Shown here piece after piece: positions 1 through 9,213 of a stretch of DNA of 64,000 bases. Every line of letters begins with the position of its first letter. The first letter of the stretch is position 1. The notes under the pieces were generated by a model. The model was given only the letters and a program-made list of their open reading frames with translations, ran no database searches and was not told the DNA's origin. The translations under genes were made by a program, and so were the position numbers. This DNA is from Haloplanus sp. HW8-1 (GTDB taxonomy: Archaea; Halobacteriota; Halobacteria; Halobacteriales; Haloferacaceae). Where the stretch lies: NCBI RefSeq assembly GCF_023703795.1, contig NZ_CP098518.1, positions 620,001 to 684,000 on the forward strand, written 5' to 3'.

Positions 1-6
1 GAGGGA

Positions 7-300
7 TTGACCTACCGGGTCTGGGGCGCGGACTGGTGTGGCGACTGCCGGGAGCAGTTGCCCGCCTTCGCCGCCGCCCTCGACGCTGCGGGCGTCCCCG
101 CGGAGCGGATCGAACAGCATCCCGTCGACGAGGACAAGCAAGGCGACGGCGTCGACGAGTACGGGATCGAGTTCATCCCGACGGTCGTCGTCGAGCGGGC
201 GGACGAGGAGGTCGCCCGGTTCGTCGAGGAGGAGTCGGAACCGATCGCCGAGTACCTCGCGGCACGGATCGCCGAGCGCGACGAGCGGGCCCAGGCGTAG
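7..300 (+). CDS. Thioredoxin-like protein (possibly 5'-partial)
   Basis: A 97-residue thioredoxin-fold protein, expected to act as a cytosolic thiol-disulfide reductant or redox relay. It carries the active-site motif WCGDC near residue 10 (C11 and C14) and the cis-proline segment FIPTVVV around residue 56, followed by an acidic C-terminal helix. It is short for a classical thioredoxin and close to mini-thioredoxin or glutaredoxin size. The assigned start is a TTG with GAGG just upstream. The frame stays open to the window edge, so the true start may lie further left. It converges on a larger thioredoxin-domain gene. Confidence 0.75.
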   Translation: MTYRVWGADWCGDCREQLPAFAAALDAAGVPAERIEQHPVDEDKQGDGVDEYGIEFIPTVVVERADEEVARFVEEESEPIAEYLAARIAERDERAQA

Positions 301-327
301 GCCCCGGCACGCGGCTCTCCTTTCCGT

Positions 328-2490
328 TTACCGCCCGGACAGCCAGTCGAGCGCTGCGTCGAGGTCCGTCCGCGGCGGCGAACAGGCGAAGTCCCGGCAG
401 GCGTAGGCGGTCGGCTCGCCGTCCTCGGCGTCGCGGTTCGCCCAGATCGGCGGCACCGCATCGAGGCCGAGGGCGTCCAGCCACCCGTCGAGGTCGTCGT
501 CGCTCGCCGGTCGGGGTGCGATCACGCCCGTCGGCAGCGGCGTCTCGGCGAGCGTCTCCCGCCACGCGGTCGGCACCGTATCGGCCGCGAGTGTCAGTTC
601 GACCGGGCCGCGGGTGTGGGCGTCGGCCGCGAGGACGAGCGACGCGTGTTCGAGCGGACTGCCCCGAATTCGGTCGGCGTGGGTCGACAGCAGACGCTCC
701 GTGATCCCAGCGAAGTCCTCGTCGGACACGAAGTGGTCGAGTCGGTCGAACAGGGCGGCGGCGGCCCCCAGACTCGACGGCGTGGACTGGTCGTTCAGTT
801 CCTGTGGCCGGGTTACCAGCCCCTCGCCGCTTTTGGGCGTGTAGTAGCACGTGCCCGCGTCCGCGTCCCAGAACTCCTCGCGGATCACGCGCGCGAGATC
901 CAGAGCGAACGCGAGGTGGCGCACCTCGCCGGTGACCTGATAGCAGTCGAAGGCGCCCGTCGCGAGGAAGGCGTAGTCGTCGAGGTAGCCGTCGACGGCG
1001 ACGTCCCCGCCCTTGTAGCGCCGTGAGAGACGTCGCTCGTCGGCGTCCCAGAGATGTTCGCGGACGAACGCCAGCGCGTCCGTGGCGGTTCCCGCGAGCG
1101 CCGGGTCGAGGACGCGCGCGCCGGCCGCCACCGCGGAGATGGCGAGACCGTTCCACCCCGCGAGCACCTTCTCGTCGCGGGCCGGCCGGGGCCGGTCGGC
1201 GCGCACCTCGAACGCCCGGCTCCGCGCACTCATCAGTGCCCGTTCGACCGTCGCCTCGTCGAGCCCCGTGTCCTCGGCCAAGTCGACGTAGCTCCGTGCG
1301 GCCGTGAGGACCGTCGTTCCGTGCTCGAAGTTGCCGCCGGATTCGACGCCGTATCGGTCACAGAACAGGGTCGCGACCGTCTCGGCGTCGACGCCCTCCA
1401 CGTCGACGCCCGCCATCGCCTCGTGGACCTCATCGGGCGTCCACACGTAGAAGGCTCCCTCGGCGTCCTCGGGGTCGTCCGCGTCGGTTCGCGACGCGGG
1501 CGGGCGACTCTGGGCGTCGAGCGTGCTGAAGAATCCACCCTGTGGGTGTCGTAGTTCGCGTTCGAGGAATGCGATCGTCTCCTGGGCGACCCGGGCGTAT
1601 CGGTCCGCGCCGGTGACCTGGGCTGCCAGCAGGTACACCCGCGGGAGTTCCGCGTTGTCGTAGAGCATCTTCTCGAAGTGGGGCACCGTCCACTCCCGGT
1701 CGGTGGCGTAGCGATGGAAGCCGCCACCGACGTGATCGTAGAGCCCGCCGGTCGCCATGGCGTCAAGCGCCTCCGTCGCCACCTCGCGGGACGCCTCGTC
1801 GCCGTCGAGCGTCGCCGTCCGGAGCAGGAGGTCGATCCGGCGGGGCTGGGGGAACTTCGGCCCGCCGGACCCGAATCCGCCGTGTTCGCGGTCGGCGCTC
1901 CGGATGGCCGCCGCCGTCGCCGAGTCCAGAAGCTCGGAGTCGGGCGGCTGCCCCGGCTGCTCGGGCGTCGACTCCAGTTCGTCCGTGATGGCCGCAGTCC
2001 ACTGATCGGCACGGGATTCGATCTCCTCGCGATCCTCCTCCCACGACCGCGCGATGTCCTCGACGAGTTGGAGGAAGCCGGGGCGACCACGCTGTGGCTC
2101 CCGGGGGAAGTACGTCCCGACGTAGAAGGGCTTGCCCTCGGGGGTGAGAAAGACCGAGAGTGGCCACCCGCCGCCCCCCGAGACGAGCTGGCAGATGGTC
2201 ATGTAGACACTGTCGACGTCAGGGCGTTCCTCCCGGTCGACCTTGATCGGGACGAACGCCTCGTTGAGCGCCTCGGCGACCGCCTCGTCCTGGAAGCTCT
2301 CCGTTTCCATCACGTGACACCAGTGGCAGGCGGCGTAGCCCACCGACAGGAAGATGGGAACGTCGTGTTCCCGGGCCACGTCGAGGGCTGTCTCGTCCCA
2401 GGGCTGCCAGTTGACCGGATTGTCGGCGTGCTGTTCGAGATACGGACTGGCCTCCTCGTCGAGGCGGTTCCGACGCGTCGGCGTCGTCAT
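328..2490 (-). CDS. Thioredoxin domain-containing protein of the YyaL/DUF255 family
   Basis: A 720-residue protein of the DUF255 (YyaL, SSP411) family. The N-terminal third is a thioredoxin-like domain with the signature CHWCHVM (C55, C58). The rest resembles a six-hairpin (alpha/alpha)6 barrel like those of sugar epimerases; segments such as GGLYDHVGGGFHRY and FEKMLYDNAEL are typical of the family. The reaction is not known. Length matches the family, and the ATG at 2490 gives the conserved N terminus (YLEQHADNPVNW). It is transcribed alone, convergent with the small thioredoxin gene. No membrane segment or signal peptide is visible. Confidence 0.85.
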   Translation of the reverse strand: MTTPTRRNRLDEEASPYLEQHADNPVNWQPWDETALDVAREHDVPIFLSVGYAACHWCHVMETESFQDEAVAEALNEAFVPIKVDREERPDVDSVYMTICQLVSGGGGWPLSVFLTPEGKPFYVGTYFPREPQRGRPGFLQLVEDIARSWEEDREEIESRADQWTAAITDELESTPEQPGQPPDSELLDSATAAAIRSADREHGGFGSGGPKFPQPRRIDLLLRTATLDGDEASREVATEALDAMATGGLYDHVGGGFHRYATDREWTVPHFEKMLYDNAELPRVYLLAAQVTGADRYARVAQETIAFLERELRHPQGGFFSTLDAQSRPPASRTDADDPEDAEGAFYVWTPDEVHEAMAGVDVEGVDAETVATLFCDRYGVESGGNFEHGTTVLTAARSYVDLAEDTGLDEATVERALMSARSRAFEVRADRPRPARDEKVLAGWNGLAISAVAAGARVLDPALAGTATDALAFVREHLWDADERRLSRRYKGGDVAVDGYLDDYAFLATGAFDCYQVTGEVRHLAFALDLARVIREEFWDADAGTCYYTPKSGEGLVTRPQELNDQSTPSSLGAAAALFDRLDHFVSDEDFAGITERLLSTHADRIRGSPLEHASLVLAADAHTRGPVELTLAADTVPTAWRETLAETPLPTGVIAPRPASDDDLDGWLDALGLDAVPPIWANRDAEDGEPTAYACRDFACSPPRTDLDAALDWLSGR

Positions 2491-2599
2491 GGTCGTGGGT
2501 TCGGCGCCCAGACGGGTAAACCCAACAGAACTCTGAGCTGCGTCTGCGGCCTGCGGGGCCCCGCCGTCAGGTAACCGTTTTGTAGGTGGTTACTGATGC

Positions 2600-3688
2600 A
2601 TGACTATGGACGTACCGGCGTGGGAACGGATGCTCGCGACCCACGCGCCGACGCTGGTCGTGGGCCTCGGGGTTGCCGTCGCCGGCGTCTCGGTCGCCAA
2701 CTTCCTCGCCGACGTCGAAACCCTGGGGTTCGGACTCGTTCCCCTCCTCGCGCTCGGTCTCTGTCTCACGATGTCGGCGGGGCTGTTCGGTCTCGGACGC
2801 TGGCTGTCGACCTGTGGCCTCTCGACCGAGGAGACCTGGTCCGTGGTCCGGTGGTGTCTCGGCGGGATGGTCGGTTTCGTCGCCCTCTCCTCCCTGACGG
2901 TCGGCCTCCGCCTCCTGGAAGGTCGGGCCGTCGGCGAGGCTGCCCTGGGGGTCATCGTCGTGGGTGCGGGCGGGGGGATCGGGGGTGGCGTGGCCGGTAT
3001 CTACTACGCCCGGGCGAACCGTGCGGTCCGGGAGGCCGACCACCGACGTGACGCCTTAGTCTTCCTGAACAGCCACCTCCGACACAACGTATTGAACGCG
3101 ACCCAGGTCATTCAGGGATACACCACCCTTCTCGACGAACGGGACGACGTGGCCGACGAGTATCTCGTCCCGATCGAACGGCGGAGCGACGCCATCGCCT
3201 CGCTGATCGAGGACGTGAAACGCCTATCGGACGTGTTCTCGGGGGAGCACACGCCCTCGCCGACGGACGTCTCGACGGTCGTGTTGCGGGCCGTCGAGGA
3301 CGTCCGCGAGGACCACCCCGAGGCGACCTTCGAGGTCGACGTCCAGCCCGAACTGTACGTGATGGCCACCGACGCCGCCTCTGCCGTCTTCGCCAACCTC
3401 CTGCAGAACGCCGTCCAGCACCACGATCGATCCGACCCGACCGTGCGCGTGTCCGCCGAACGCGCCGGTCGAACCGTCTCCGTGAGCATCGCCGACGACG
3501 GTCCCGGCATCCGTGACGACGTGAAGGACCATCTGTTCGAGTCCGCCATCGAATCCGGCGAGGGACGGGGGATCGCCCTCGTGAAGACGCTGATGAACCA
3601 CTACGGCGGCGGCGTCGAGGTGCGCGACAACGACCCCCGCGGGACGGAAGTGGTCGTCGAGTTCCGGCGGCCGCCGCGCCGACTATAA
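2600..3688 (+). CDS. Membrane-bound sensor histidine kinase
   Basis: A 362-residue histidine kinase. Residues 1 to about 140 contain four hydrophobic segments and no recognisable extracellular sensor domain. The H-box follows (SHLRHNVLN, probable phospho-acceptor H159). The catalytic domain shows N-box NLLQNAVQHH, G1 DDGPGI and G2 GRGIALVKTLMNHYGG. It would autophosphorylate and pass phosphate to a response regulator, but no receiver gene is adjacent, as is common for haloarchaeal orphan kinases. The start ATG at 2600 is followed by a second possible ATG at 2606. The signal is unknown; the membrane bundle itself may sense it. Confidence 0.85.
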   Translation: MTMDVPAWERMLATHAPTLVVGLGVAVAGVSVANFLADVETLGFGLVPLLALGLCLTMSAGLFGLGRWLSTCGLSTEETWSVVRWCLGGMVGFVALSSLTVGLRLLEGRAVGEAALGVIVVGAGGGIGGGVAGIYYARANRAVREADHRRDALVFLNSHLRHNVLNATQVIQGYTTLLDERDDVADEYLVPIERRSDAIASLIEDVKRLSDVFSGEHTPSPTDVSTVVLRAVEDVREDHPEATFEVDVQPELYVMATDAASAVFANLLQNAVQHHDRSDPTVRVSAERAGRTVSVSIADDGPGIRDDVKDHLFESAIESGEGRGIALVKTLMNHYGGGVEVRDNDPRGTEVVVEFRRPPRRL

Positions 3689-3712
3689 CCCGCCGGGGAC
3701 CAATCCACCGCC

Positions 3713-4558
3713 ATGCGACCTCTCGGCGAGACCTGTGACACGTTCGACATCGGCGGCGACCTCACCGTCCATCGCCTCGGCTTCGGCGCCATGCGAATCA
3801 CCGGCTCCGGGGTCCTCGGACCGCCGGACGACTCCGCCGAGGCCCGCCGAGTCCTCGCCCGTGTGGCCGAACTGGGCGTCGACCTCGTGGATACCGCTGA
3901 CTCGTACGGCCCGGGGACCAGCGAACGGCTGCTCGGCGAGTCCACCACGCCGGACGAGGCGGTCGTCGCCACGAAAGGCGGTCTCCTCCGGACACCCGAC
4001 GGCGACTGGCTCCGCCACGGCGACCCCGACTACCTCCGGAACGCCGCGCTGTGTAGCCGAGACCGTCTCGGGGTCGACACCATCGACCTGTACCAGTACC
4101 ACGCGCCCGACCCCGACGTCCCCATCGAGGAGTCGATGCACGCCCTCGCCGAACTCAAGGACCGTGGCGTCGTCCGCCACGTCGGCGTGAGCAACGTCTC
4201 CGTGGATCAGCTGGAACGCGCTCGGGACGTGGTCGACGTCGCGACGGTACAGAACGAGTACAGCGTCGCCGACCGCACCCACGACGACGTCCTTGCGGCC
4301 TGCGAGGACGCCGACATCGGCTTCCTGCCGTACTTCCCGCTCGGCGGCGGCGACCTAAAGTCGAGGGGCGACACACTGGCGACGGTGGCCGACGCCCACG
4401 ACGCTACGATCCGACAGGTCGCGCTCGCGTGGCTCCTCGAACGCTCCCCGGTCGTCTTGCCAATCCCCGGCACGTCCAGTGTGGATCACCTCGAAGCGAA
4501 CGTCGCCGCCGCCGAACTGACTCTCACCGACGAGGAGATGGCGCGACTGTCGACGTGA
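3713..4558 (+). CDS. Aldo/keto reductase
   Basis: A 281-residue NADPH-dependent aldo/keto reductase with a TIM-barrel fold. The catalytic tetrad is visible as D60 and Y65 (DTADSYGPG), K88 (ATKGG) and H130 (QYHAPD). The C-terminal cofactor-loop region is present (LPIPGTSSVDHLEAN). It would reduce aldehydes or ketones in the cytosol; the physiological substrate cannot be deduced. It starts at ATG 3713, 24 bp after the histidine kinase, so co-transcription is possible. A broken kinase fragment follows downstream. Confidence 0.9.
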   Translation: MRPLGETCDTFDIGGDLTVHRLGFGAMRITGSGVLGPPDDSAEARRVLARVAELGVDLVDTADSYGPGTSERLLGESTTPDEAVVATKGGLLRTPDGDWLRHGDPDYLRNAALCSRDRLGVDTIDLYQYHAPDPDVPIEESMHALAELKDRGVVRHVGVSNVSVDQLERARDVVDVATVQNEYSVADRTHDDVLAACEDADIGFLPYFPLGGGDLKSRGDTLATVADAHDATIRQVALAWLLERSPVVLPIPGTSSVDHLEANVAAAELTLTDEEMARLST

Positions 4559-4600
4559 GTCGGTCGATAGCGCGGGCCACGGACCCCCCAGCCCCGTGGC

Positions 4601-5101
4601 GTGGGCGGCCGGGAGTCCCTCGAACGGCTCGATACCCTCGTGGAGGACGTCCTCGCACTCTCGAAGGAGGTGAAAGTCATCGGCGAGACGGAACCCCTCC
4701 GCGCGGAGCCCGGCGTCGGCGAGGCCTGGCGCAACGTCGAGACCGAATCCGCGTCCCTCCGCGTCGAGGGTGATCTCGGCACGGTCGAGACGGACGCGAG
4801 CAGGCTCCGAGAACTCCTCGCGAACCGCCTTCGGAACGCCGTCGAACACGCCGGTCCCGGCATCGCGATCCGCGTCGTGCGGCGCGCCGACACCGTCTAC
4901 GTGGCCGACGACGGTCCGGGGGTTCCGGCGTCCCTCCGTGAGACGATCTTCGATCACGGCTACTCCACGACCCCGGGCGGAACGGGGTACGGTCTCGCCA
5001 TCGTCGGACCGATCGCGGACGGACACGGCTGGACGCTCTCCGTGACCGACAGCGACGACGGCGGTGCGCAGTTCGAACTTCGCGGCCTTTCGGATCGGTA
5101 G
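4601..5101 (+). pseudogene. Truncated histidine kinase remnant (ATPase domain only)
   Basis: The frame encodes the tail of a histidine kinase. It begins in the second helix of the dimerisation domain (ESLERLDTLVEDVLALSKE) and runs through a complete HATPase domain (N-box ELLANRLRNAVEHA, G1 DDGPGVP, G2 GGTGYGLAIV). The H-box with the phospho-acceptor histidine and any sensor domain are missing, and nothing like them lies in the 42 bp to the upstream aldo/keto reductase stop. The only nearby in-frame start is GTG 4601. This looks like a 5'-deleted gene. A stand-alone ATP-binding protein acting on other kinases is less likely but not excluded. Confidence 0.6.
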
Positions 5102-5192
5102 TCCGCGCCCACGCTCGCCATCGGACGCCGACCGCCGAGAGTCGTCACCCGTCGCCATCCCCGTCCCCGGCCACGACGGGACCGGCCGACGT

Positions 5193-5435
5193 TCACCCGA
5201 GAAACGTCGCCAGAAAGAGCAGTGCGAACCCGAGCGAGAGACAGAACCCGCCGACTCGACCGATCCAGGTGTGTTCCCGAACCTCGGTTCGGCTCCCGTC
5301 GATCCGGTAGTCCTGGAACTCCTCGTTGTATTCGACGTAGCTCGGCATCTGGAAGAACTCGATGAACACCAGCGCCCCGCCGAGCGCACCGAGTGCCGAC
5401 CCGAGCAGCCTGAGTGCGTTCGCCACCGCGACCAT
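5193..5435 (-). CDS. Small two-helix membrane protein
   Basis: An unrecognised small protein with two predicted membrane helices, one near the N terminus (LRLLGSALGALGGALVFIEFF) and one at the C terminus, separated by a polar stretch containing PSYVEYNEEFQDYRIDG. The ATG at 5435 is preferred (80 residues) because it puts the hydrophobic helix at the N terminus; an upstream ATG at 5462 would add nine residues. It is divergent from the phospholipase-D-like gene and faces the kinase remnant. No function is assigned. Confidence 0.6.
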   Translation of the reverse strand: MVAVANALRLLGSALGALGGALVFIEFFQMPSYVEYNEEFQDYRIDGSRTEVREHTWIGRVGGFCLSLGFALLFLATFLG

Positions 5436-5507
5436 GCTCGGACGGCCGACGGACGGGGACAAAAATCCTCCGAAGATTCATGTCGGGAGGCGCGGCCAGG
5501 CCCGGCC

Positions 5508-7127
5508 GTGCCCGTCTCCCGTCACCGTCACGTCCGCGCGCTCGCCGTCGTCCTCGTCGTCGTCGTAGCCGGCCGAATCCAGTCGGTGGCCGTCGCCGCT
5601 CCGGCCGACGGGACGCCGGCCCTCGTCGCCGCCGTCCCCAACCCCGTCGCCGACGGCGACACCGGTGAGTTCGTCGTCGTCCGGATACCGGAGAGTTCCA
5701 CGGCCAACTGGACGCTCGGCGACGGCGAGACGACGATCGAACTTCCGGCCGACCGTCCCGGCGGCCGCATCGCCGTCACGGCCGATCCGAACGCGACGCG
5801 CCGGCTGACCGACACACCGATCCTCGCCGTCCCGCGGCTCTCCCTGTCGAACGAGGGCGAGCGGCTCCGACTCCGCCGCGCCGGCGTCGTCGTCGACCGT
5901 CTCGCCTACCGCGACGCGCCGTCCGGCGAACGGCTCGTCGACGGATCCGATGGACGGCGGTGGCAGCCGGTCGGCTTCCAGCCACGCGACGTCCGGTCGC
6001 ACGGTCGCGCACCGGTCACGGGATTTCTCCTCCCCGACTCGCCGGGCGTCCCCGTCGAGACGCTCCGCGACGCTCGACGTCGCATCCTTCTCGCGGGCTA
6101 CACATTCACTAGCGATCGGATCGCCGACGCGCTCGTCGCCGCCGAGCGCCGCGGGGTCGCAGTTCGCGTCCTCGTGGACGGCGATCCGGTCGGCGGCCGC
6201 TCCGCACGGGGCGCCGCGACGCTCGACCGCCTGGCCGAGGCCGGCATCGAGGTGGCCGTCCTCGGCGGTCCCCGGGCGCGCTTCGAGTATCACCACCCGA
6301 AGTACGCCGTCGTCGACGATCGGGCGCTCGTCACGTCGGAGAACTGGAAGCCGTCGGGTGTGGGCGGCCGGAGCAGTCGGGGATGGGGAGTCGTCGTCGA
6401 CTCCCGGGCGGTCGCCGACGACCTGGCCGGACTCTTTCGTGCCGACGCGGGGTGGCACGACGCGATCCCGTGGCGCCGCTACCGCCGGGGACGGTCCTTC
6501 GATCCCGGACGGCCGGCCAACGGCTCGTACCCCTCGCGGTTCGACCCAGCGACGGCGACCGGAACCGTCCGTGTTCTCACCGCGCCGGGCAACGCCGAGT
6601 CCGCGGTCGTGGAGGTGATCGACACGGCCGACGAGCGCGTGGACGTGATCCAGCCGAGCATCGGTCGACGTGACGGTCCCCTCCTCCGGGCGACGGTCCG
6701 GGCGGCAGCCCGCGGCGTCCGGGTGCGCGTGCTCCTCTCCGGTGCGTGGTACGTAGCGGAGGAGAACGCGGCGCTCGTCGAGTGGCTGAACGGCGTCGCC
6801 GAGCGCCGCGGCCTGCCGCTCTCGGCGCGGGTCGCCGAGCCGCGCGGTCGGTTCGAGAAAATCCACACCAAAGGTGTCGTCGCCGACGACGTGGTCGTCG
6901 TCGGGAGCCTCAACTGGAACGCCAACGCCGTCTCGGACAACCGCGAGGTGGCGGTGGCGGTGCGGAGCGACGAACTGGCGGCGTACTTTCGGGAGGCTTT
7001 CGCCGCCGACTGGGAGCGCGGCGTCGGTCGGGGGACCTGGGTCCTCGTCGCCGGCGCGGCCGCGGCGCTGGTGCTCGCGCTGTTGGTCGCGAAGAAGACG
7101 ATCCGGTTCGACGATAGTAGCGATTGA
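5508..7127 (+). CDS. Secreted/membrane-anchored phospholipase D-like protein
   Basis: A protein of about 539 residues with two phospholipase-D catalytic motifs, HHPKYAVVDD and IHTKGVVADD (HxK...D type), each followed by the expected SENW or SLNWN segment. The N terminus is a hydrophobic signal sequence, followed by a lamin-tail-like beta domain (VPNPVADGDTGEFVVVRIPE). The C terminus has one membrane helix ending KKTIRFDDSSD, so the enzyme probably faces outside, anchored to the membrane. PLD-family enzymes hydrolyse phosphodiesters; the substrate may be lipid or nucleic acid. GTG 5508 was chosen because it places the hydrophobic segment at the N terminus. The last codons and stop lie inside an 80-bp palindrome. 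Confidence 0.75.
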   Translation: MPVSRHRHVRALAVVLVVVVAGRIQSVAVAAPADGTPALVAAVPNPVADGDTGEFVVVRIPESSTANWTLGDGETTIELPADRPGGRIAVTADPNATRRLTDTPILAVPRLSLSNEGERLRLRRAGVVVDRLAYRDAPSGERLVDGSDGRRWQPVGFQPRDVRSHGRAPVTGFLLPDSPGVPVETLRDARRRILLAGYTFTSDRIADALVAAERRGVAVRVLVDGDPVGGRSARGAATLDRLAEAGIEVAVLGGPRARFEYHHPKYAVVDDRALVTSENWKPSGVGGRSSRGWGVVVDSRAVADDLAGLFRADAGWHDAIPWRRYRRGRSFDPGRPANGSYPSRFDPATATGTVRVLTAPGNAESAVVEVIDTADERVDVIQPSIGRRDGPLLRATVRAAARGVRVRVLLSGAWYVAEENAALVEWLNGVAERRGLPLSARVAEPRGRFEKIHTKGVVADDVVVVGSLNWNANAVSDNREVAVAVRSDELAAYFREAFAADWERGVGRGTWVLVAGAAAALVLALLVAKKTIRFDDSSD

Positions 7128-7194
7128 AACTGGTTGCTCAGCCGATCGGACTCAGTACTGCGATCGGCTGTGTAATGACTTTCAATCGCTACTA
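7115..7194. repeat. 80-bp nested palindrome between convergent genes (copy A)
   Basis: The outer arms TAGTAGCGATTGAAA (7115-7129) and its exact reverse complement (7180-7194) enclose 9-bp spacers. The inner arms CAGCCGATCG (7139-7148) and exact complement (7161-7170) flank a 12-bp loop. The left outer arm encodes the last codons (SSD) and TGA of the upstream gene, and the right arm does the same for the gene on the other strand. It could be a bidirectional terminator or a mobile palindromic repeat. A second copy with identical spacing is at 39411-39490. Confidence 0.85.
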
Positions 7195-9101
7195 CAGGTG
7201 TCGAGAGTCGCCGCGCTCGACAGCTCTTCGTCGAGTTCCGCCTCCGACATCTTCTCGACGAGCGCGTCGATCACCTCGCTTCGCATCCCCTTCACGAACT
7301 TGATCGAGCCGACGACGAGGTGGCCGCCGCCGGAGACGCCGCCGCCGCCCACTTCCTCGTCGAGTTCGGCCACCATCTCCGGAATGTCGAGGCGGACGCC
7401 GTCCGAGCGGAGGACGGCGAAGTCGGGACCGTAGCCGATGGTGATGACGGGGTCGCCCGTCTCCTCGACCTTGCGGTCGTGGAGGTTGCCCGTCGTCTTG
7501 CCCGGCGCGGGGTAGGTAAAGCGGTACGCGAAGTCGTCGAGGTCGACTCGGTAGAGGTGGGCGTCGTTTTCCAGTCGTTCGTGTTCGACGTGGGGCTCGA
7601 GCGCCGACAGTTGGCGGTCCACGTCACGCTCGGCGCGATCCGCGAGGAAGTCGACGAGTTCCCGATGTCGGCGCTCGTCGTCGCAGTCTACGTTCAGCAC
7701 GTCGCTGACGAGTGTCTTGCCCTCGCTGTAGCGCAGCCAGTGGGCAGCGTAGTCGAGCGCCTCGCCGATCCGGGAGAGGTCGTCCCGGCCGTACCCGGCC
7801 TCGCCAGCCAGATCGATGAAAGCCGCCATCGTCTCCGCCTTCGACCGGTCGGACAGTCCCGCCACCGCGGGCACGTGCCGGAGTTCGTCGGTCATCTCCG
7901 GATCGATCATCCGGGCCAGTTCGACACACATCATCCCGGTGGTGATGCGATAGTCCTCGCCGTGGAGGTAGGGATTGACGTGAGCGTCCAGCAGCCCGTT
8001 CACTGCGTCGGGATCGGGATGGTGGTGGTCGACGACGACGATGGGGACGTCGTAATGTGCGAGGTTCTCGTAGGCTGGGACGTCCTCCTCGGTGCTACCG
8101 TTGTCGAGCATGAGCAGGAGCGGAAGCTTCTGGCCGTGGCGTTCGCGGCCTTCGAGCGCGAAGTTGAGGTCGCGAGTCACGTCCTCCATCTCGTAGAAGG
8201 GTGCCTTGCTCGGGAGGCGCTTGATGAGGTGGCGTGGAGCGTCGTCGTCGTCGTGGACGGCGGTGATGAAGCGTTCGAGCGCCACCTGGACGGGCAGGGA
8301 GGCACACATCCCGTCGCCGTCGGCGTGGTGCCGAACCCTGATCGGCCGCCCCTCGAGGACGGTCCGACGGAGGCGGCGGGCGAGTTCGCGGAGGTTCGGA
8401 CGGAGCTTCTCGAAGGCCTCCCACTCCACCAGCGGGTCGACGTCGTGTGGCTCGGCCCGGTCGTCGAGCCCTGCGTCGACACGTTCCCGGATCCGTTCCG
8501 CCGCCGACCCGCTCAGCCGAGCGAGCGACTCCACCTCGATCTGGGGGCTTCCTTCGTGTTCCTCGACGCTCCCCGAGATCCGGACGATGTCGTCGAGATC
8601 CACGTCGGGATGGGCGCGGACGCCCGCCTCCTCGAAGGCCGTGCAGGCGACGATCCCGGTGCCGTCACAGCAACGAAACACGGTCGGGCCGGCAGTCTGT
8701 TTGATCTGGATGACCGCCCCCTCGACGGTCACCGTCTCGCCGACCGATAGCTCCTCGATCGGCGTGATCGTCGGCTGGTGATCGACCGCGACCGTTCGGT
8801 AGTCGTCGAGAGTCGCCTCGGTGAAGGCGATATCGCCGTTCTCCCGGATCTCGTCGAGACGGACGAGCAGTCGATCGCCGACGTCGTAGTCGCCGTCGAG
8901 ATTCGACTCGTGGACGAGGCCGGAGACCTCGTCGGAGACGTCGACGAAGACGCCGTATGCGACGACGCCGTTGACGACGGCGTGGTAGTACTCGCCGACG
9001 TCTACGTCCTCGGCCGTACAGTCGGGTGCGAGATCGTAGACGACGGAGCGGGAATCGTCCCGCGCGTTGGTGCCGGAATCCCCGGCATTCCCTGCGGTCA
9101 T
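7182..9101 (-). CDS. DHH family phosphoesterase (RecJ-like) with S1 and OB domains
   Basis: A 639-residue protein. An N-terminal S1 RNA-binding domain (about residues 25-80, GEYYHAVVNGVVAYGVFVDV) is followed by an OB-fold domain (GETVTVEGAVIQIKQTAGP). Next is a DHH phosphoesterase core with the metal-binding motif VVVDHHHPDPD. The C-terminal DHHA1-type region ends with the glycine-rich GGGGVSGGGHLVVGS. It belongs to the haloarchaeal RecJ-like group, expected to be an exonuclease or phosphodiesterase acting on single-stranded nucleic acid in repair or replication; the S1 domain also suggests RNA. The ATG at 9101 lies behind a TATA-like CTTAACT. The 3' end lies in the nested palindrome. Confidence 0.85.
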   Translation of the reverse strand: MTAGNAGDSGTNARDDSRSVVYDLAPDCTAEDVDVGEYYHAVVNGVVAYGVFVDVSDEVSGLVHESNLDGDYDVGDRLLVRLDEIRENGDIAFTEATLDDYRTVAVDHQPTITPIEELSVGETVTVEGAVIQIKQTAGPTVFRCCDGTGIVACTAFEEAGVRAHPDVDLDDIVRISGSVEEHEGSPQIEVESLARLSGSAAERIRERVDAGLDDRAEPHDVDPLVEWEAFEKLRPNLRELARRLRRTVLEGRPIRVRHHADGDGMCASLPVQVALERFITAVHDDDDAPRHLIKRLPSKAPFYEMEDVTRDLNFALEGRERHGQKLPLLLMLDNGSTEEDVPAYENLAHYDVPIVVVDHHHPDPDAVNGLLDAHVNPYLHGEDYRITTGMMCVELARMIDPEMTDELRHVPAVAGLSDRSKAETMAAFIDLAGEAGYGRDDLSRIGEALDYAAHWLRYSEGKTLVSDVLNVDCDDERRHRELVDFLADRAERDVDRQLSALEPHVEHERLENDAHLYRVDLDDFAYRFTYPAPGKTTGNLHDRKVEETGDPVITIGYGPDFAVLRSDGVRLDIPEMVAELDEEVGGGGVSGGGHLVVGSIKFVKGMRSEVIDALVEKMSEAELDEELSSAATLDTCSSD

Positions 9102-9213
9102 ACTATCGTGTGATCGGTGACCGAAGTTAAGCCTTGCAGAATACGTCCGCCGTTACGCCGCCAGTCGCAGGGTATCCGGAACCCTTAGAAGGCGACGCAC
9201 CCGAGCGGTATCC

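Noticed and set aside
5064-5507. Longer N terminus for the PLD-like protein from 5064
   Set aside because: It would overlap the kinase remnant and a divergent small gene and would bury the signal sequence; composition is not protein-like.
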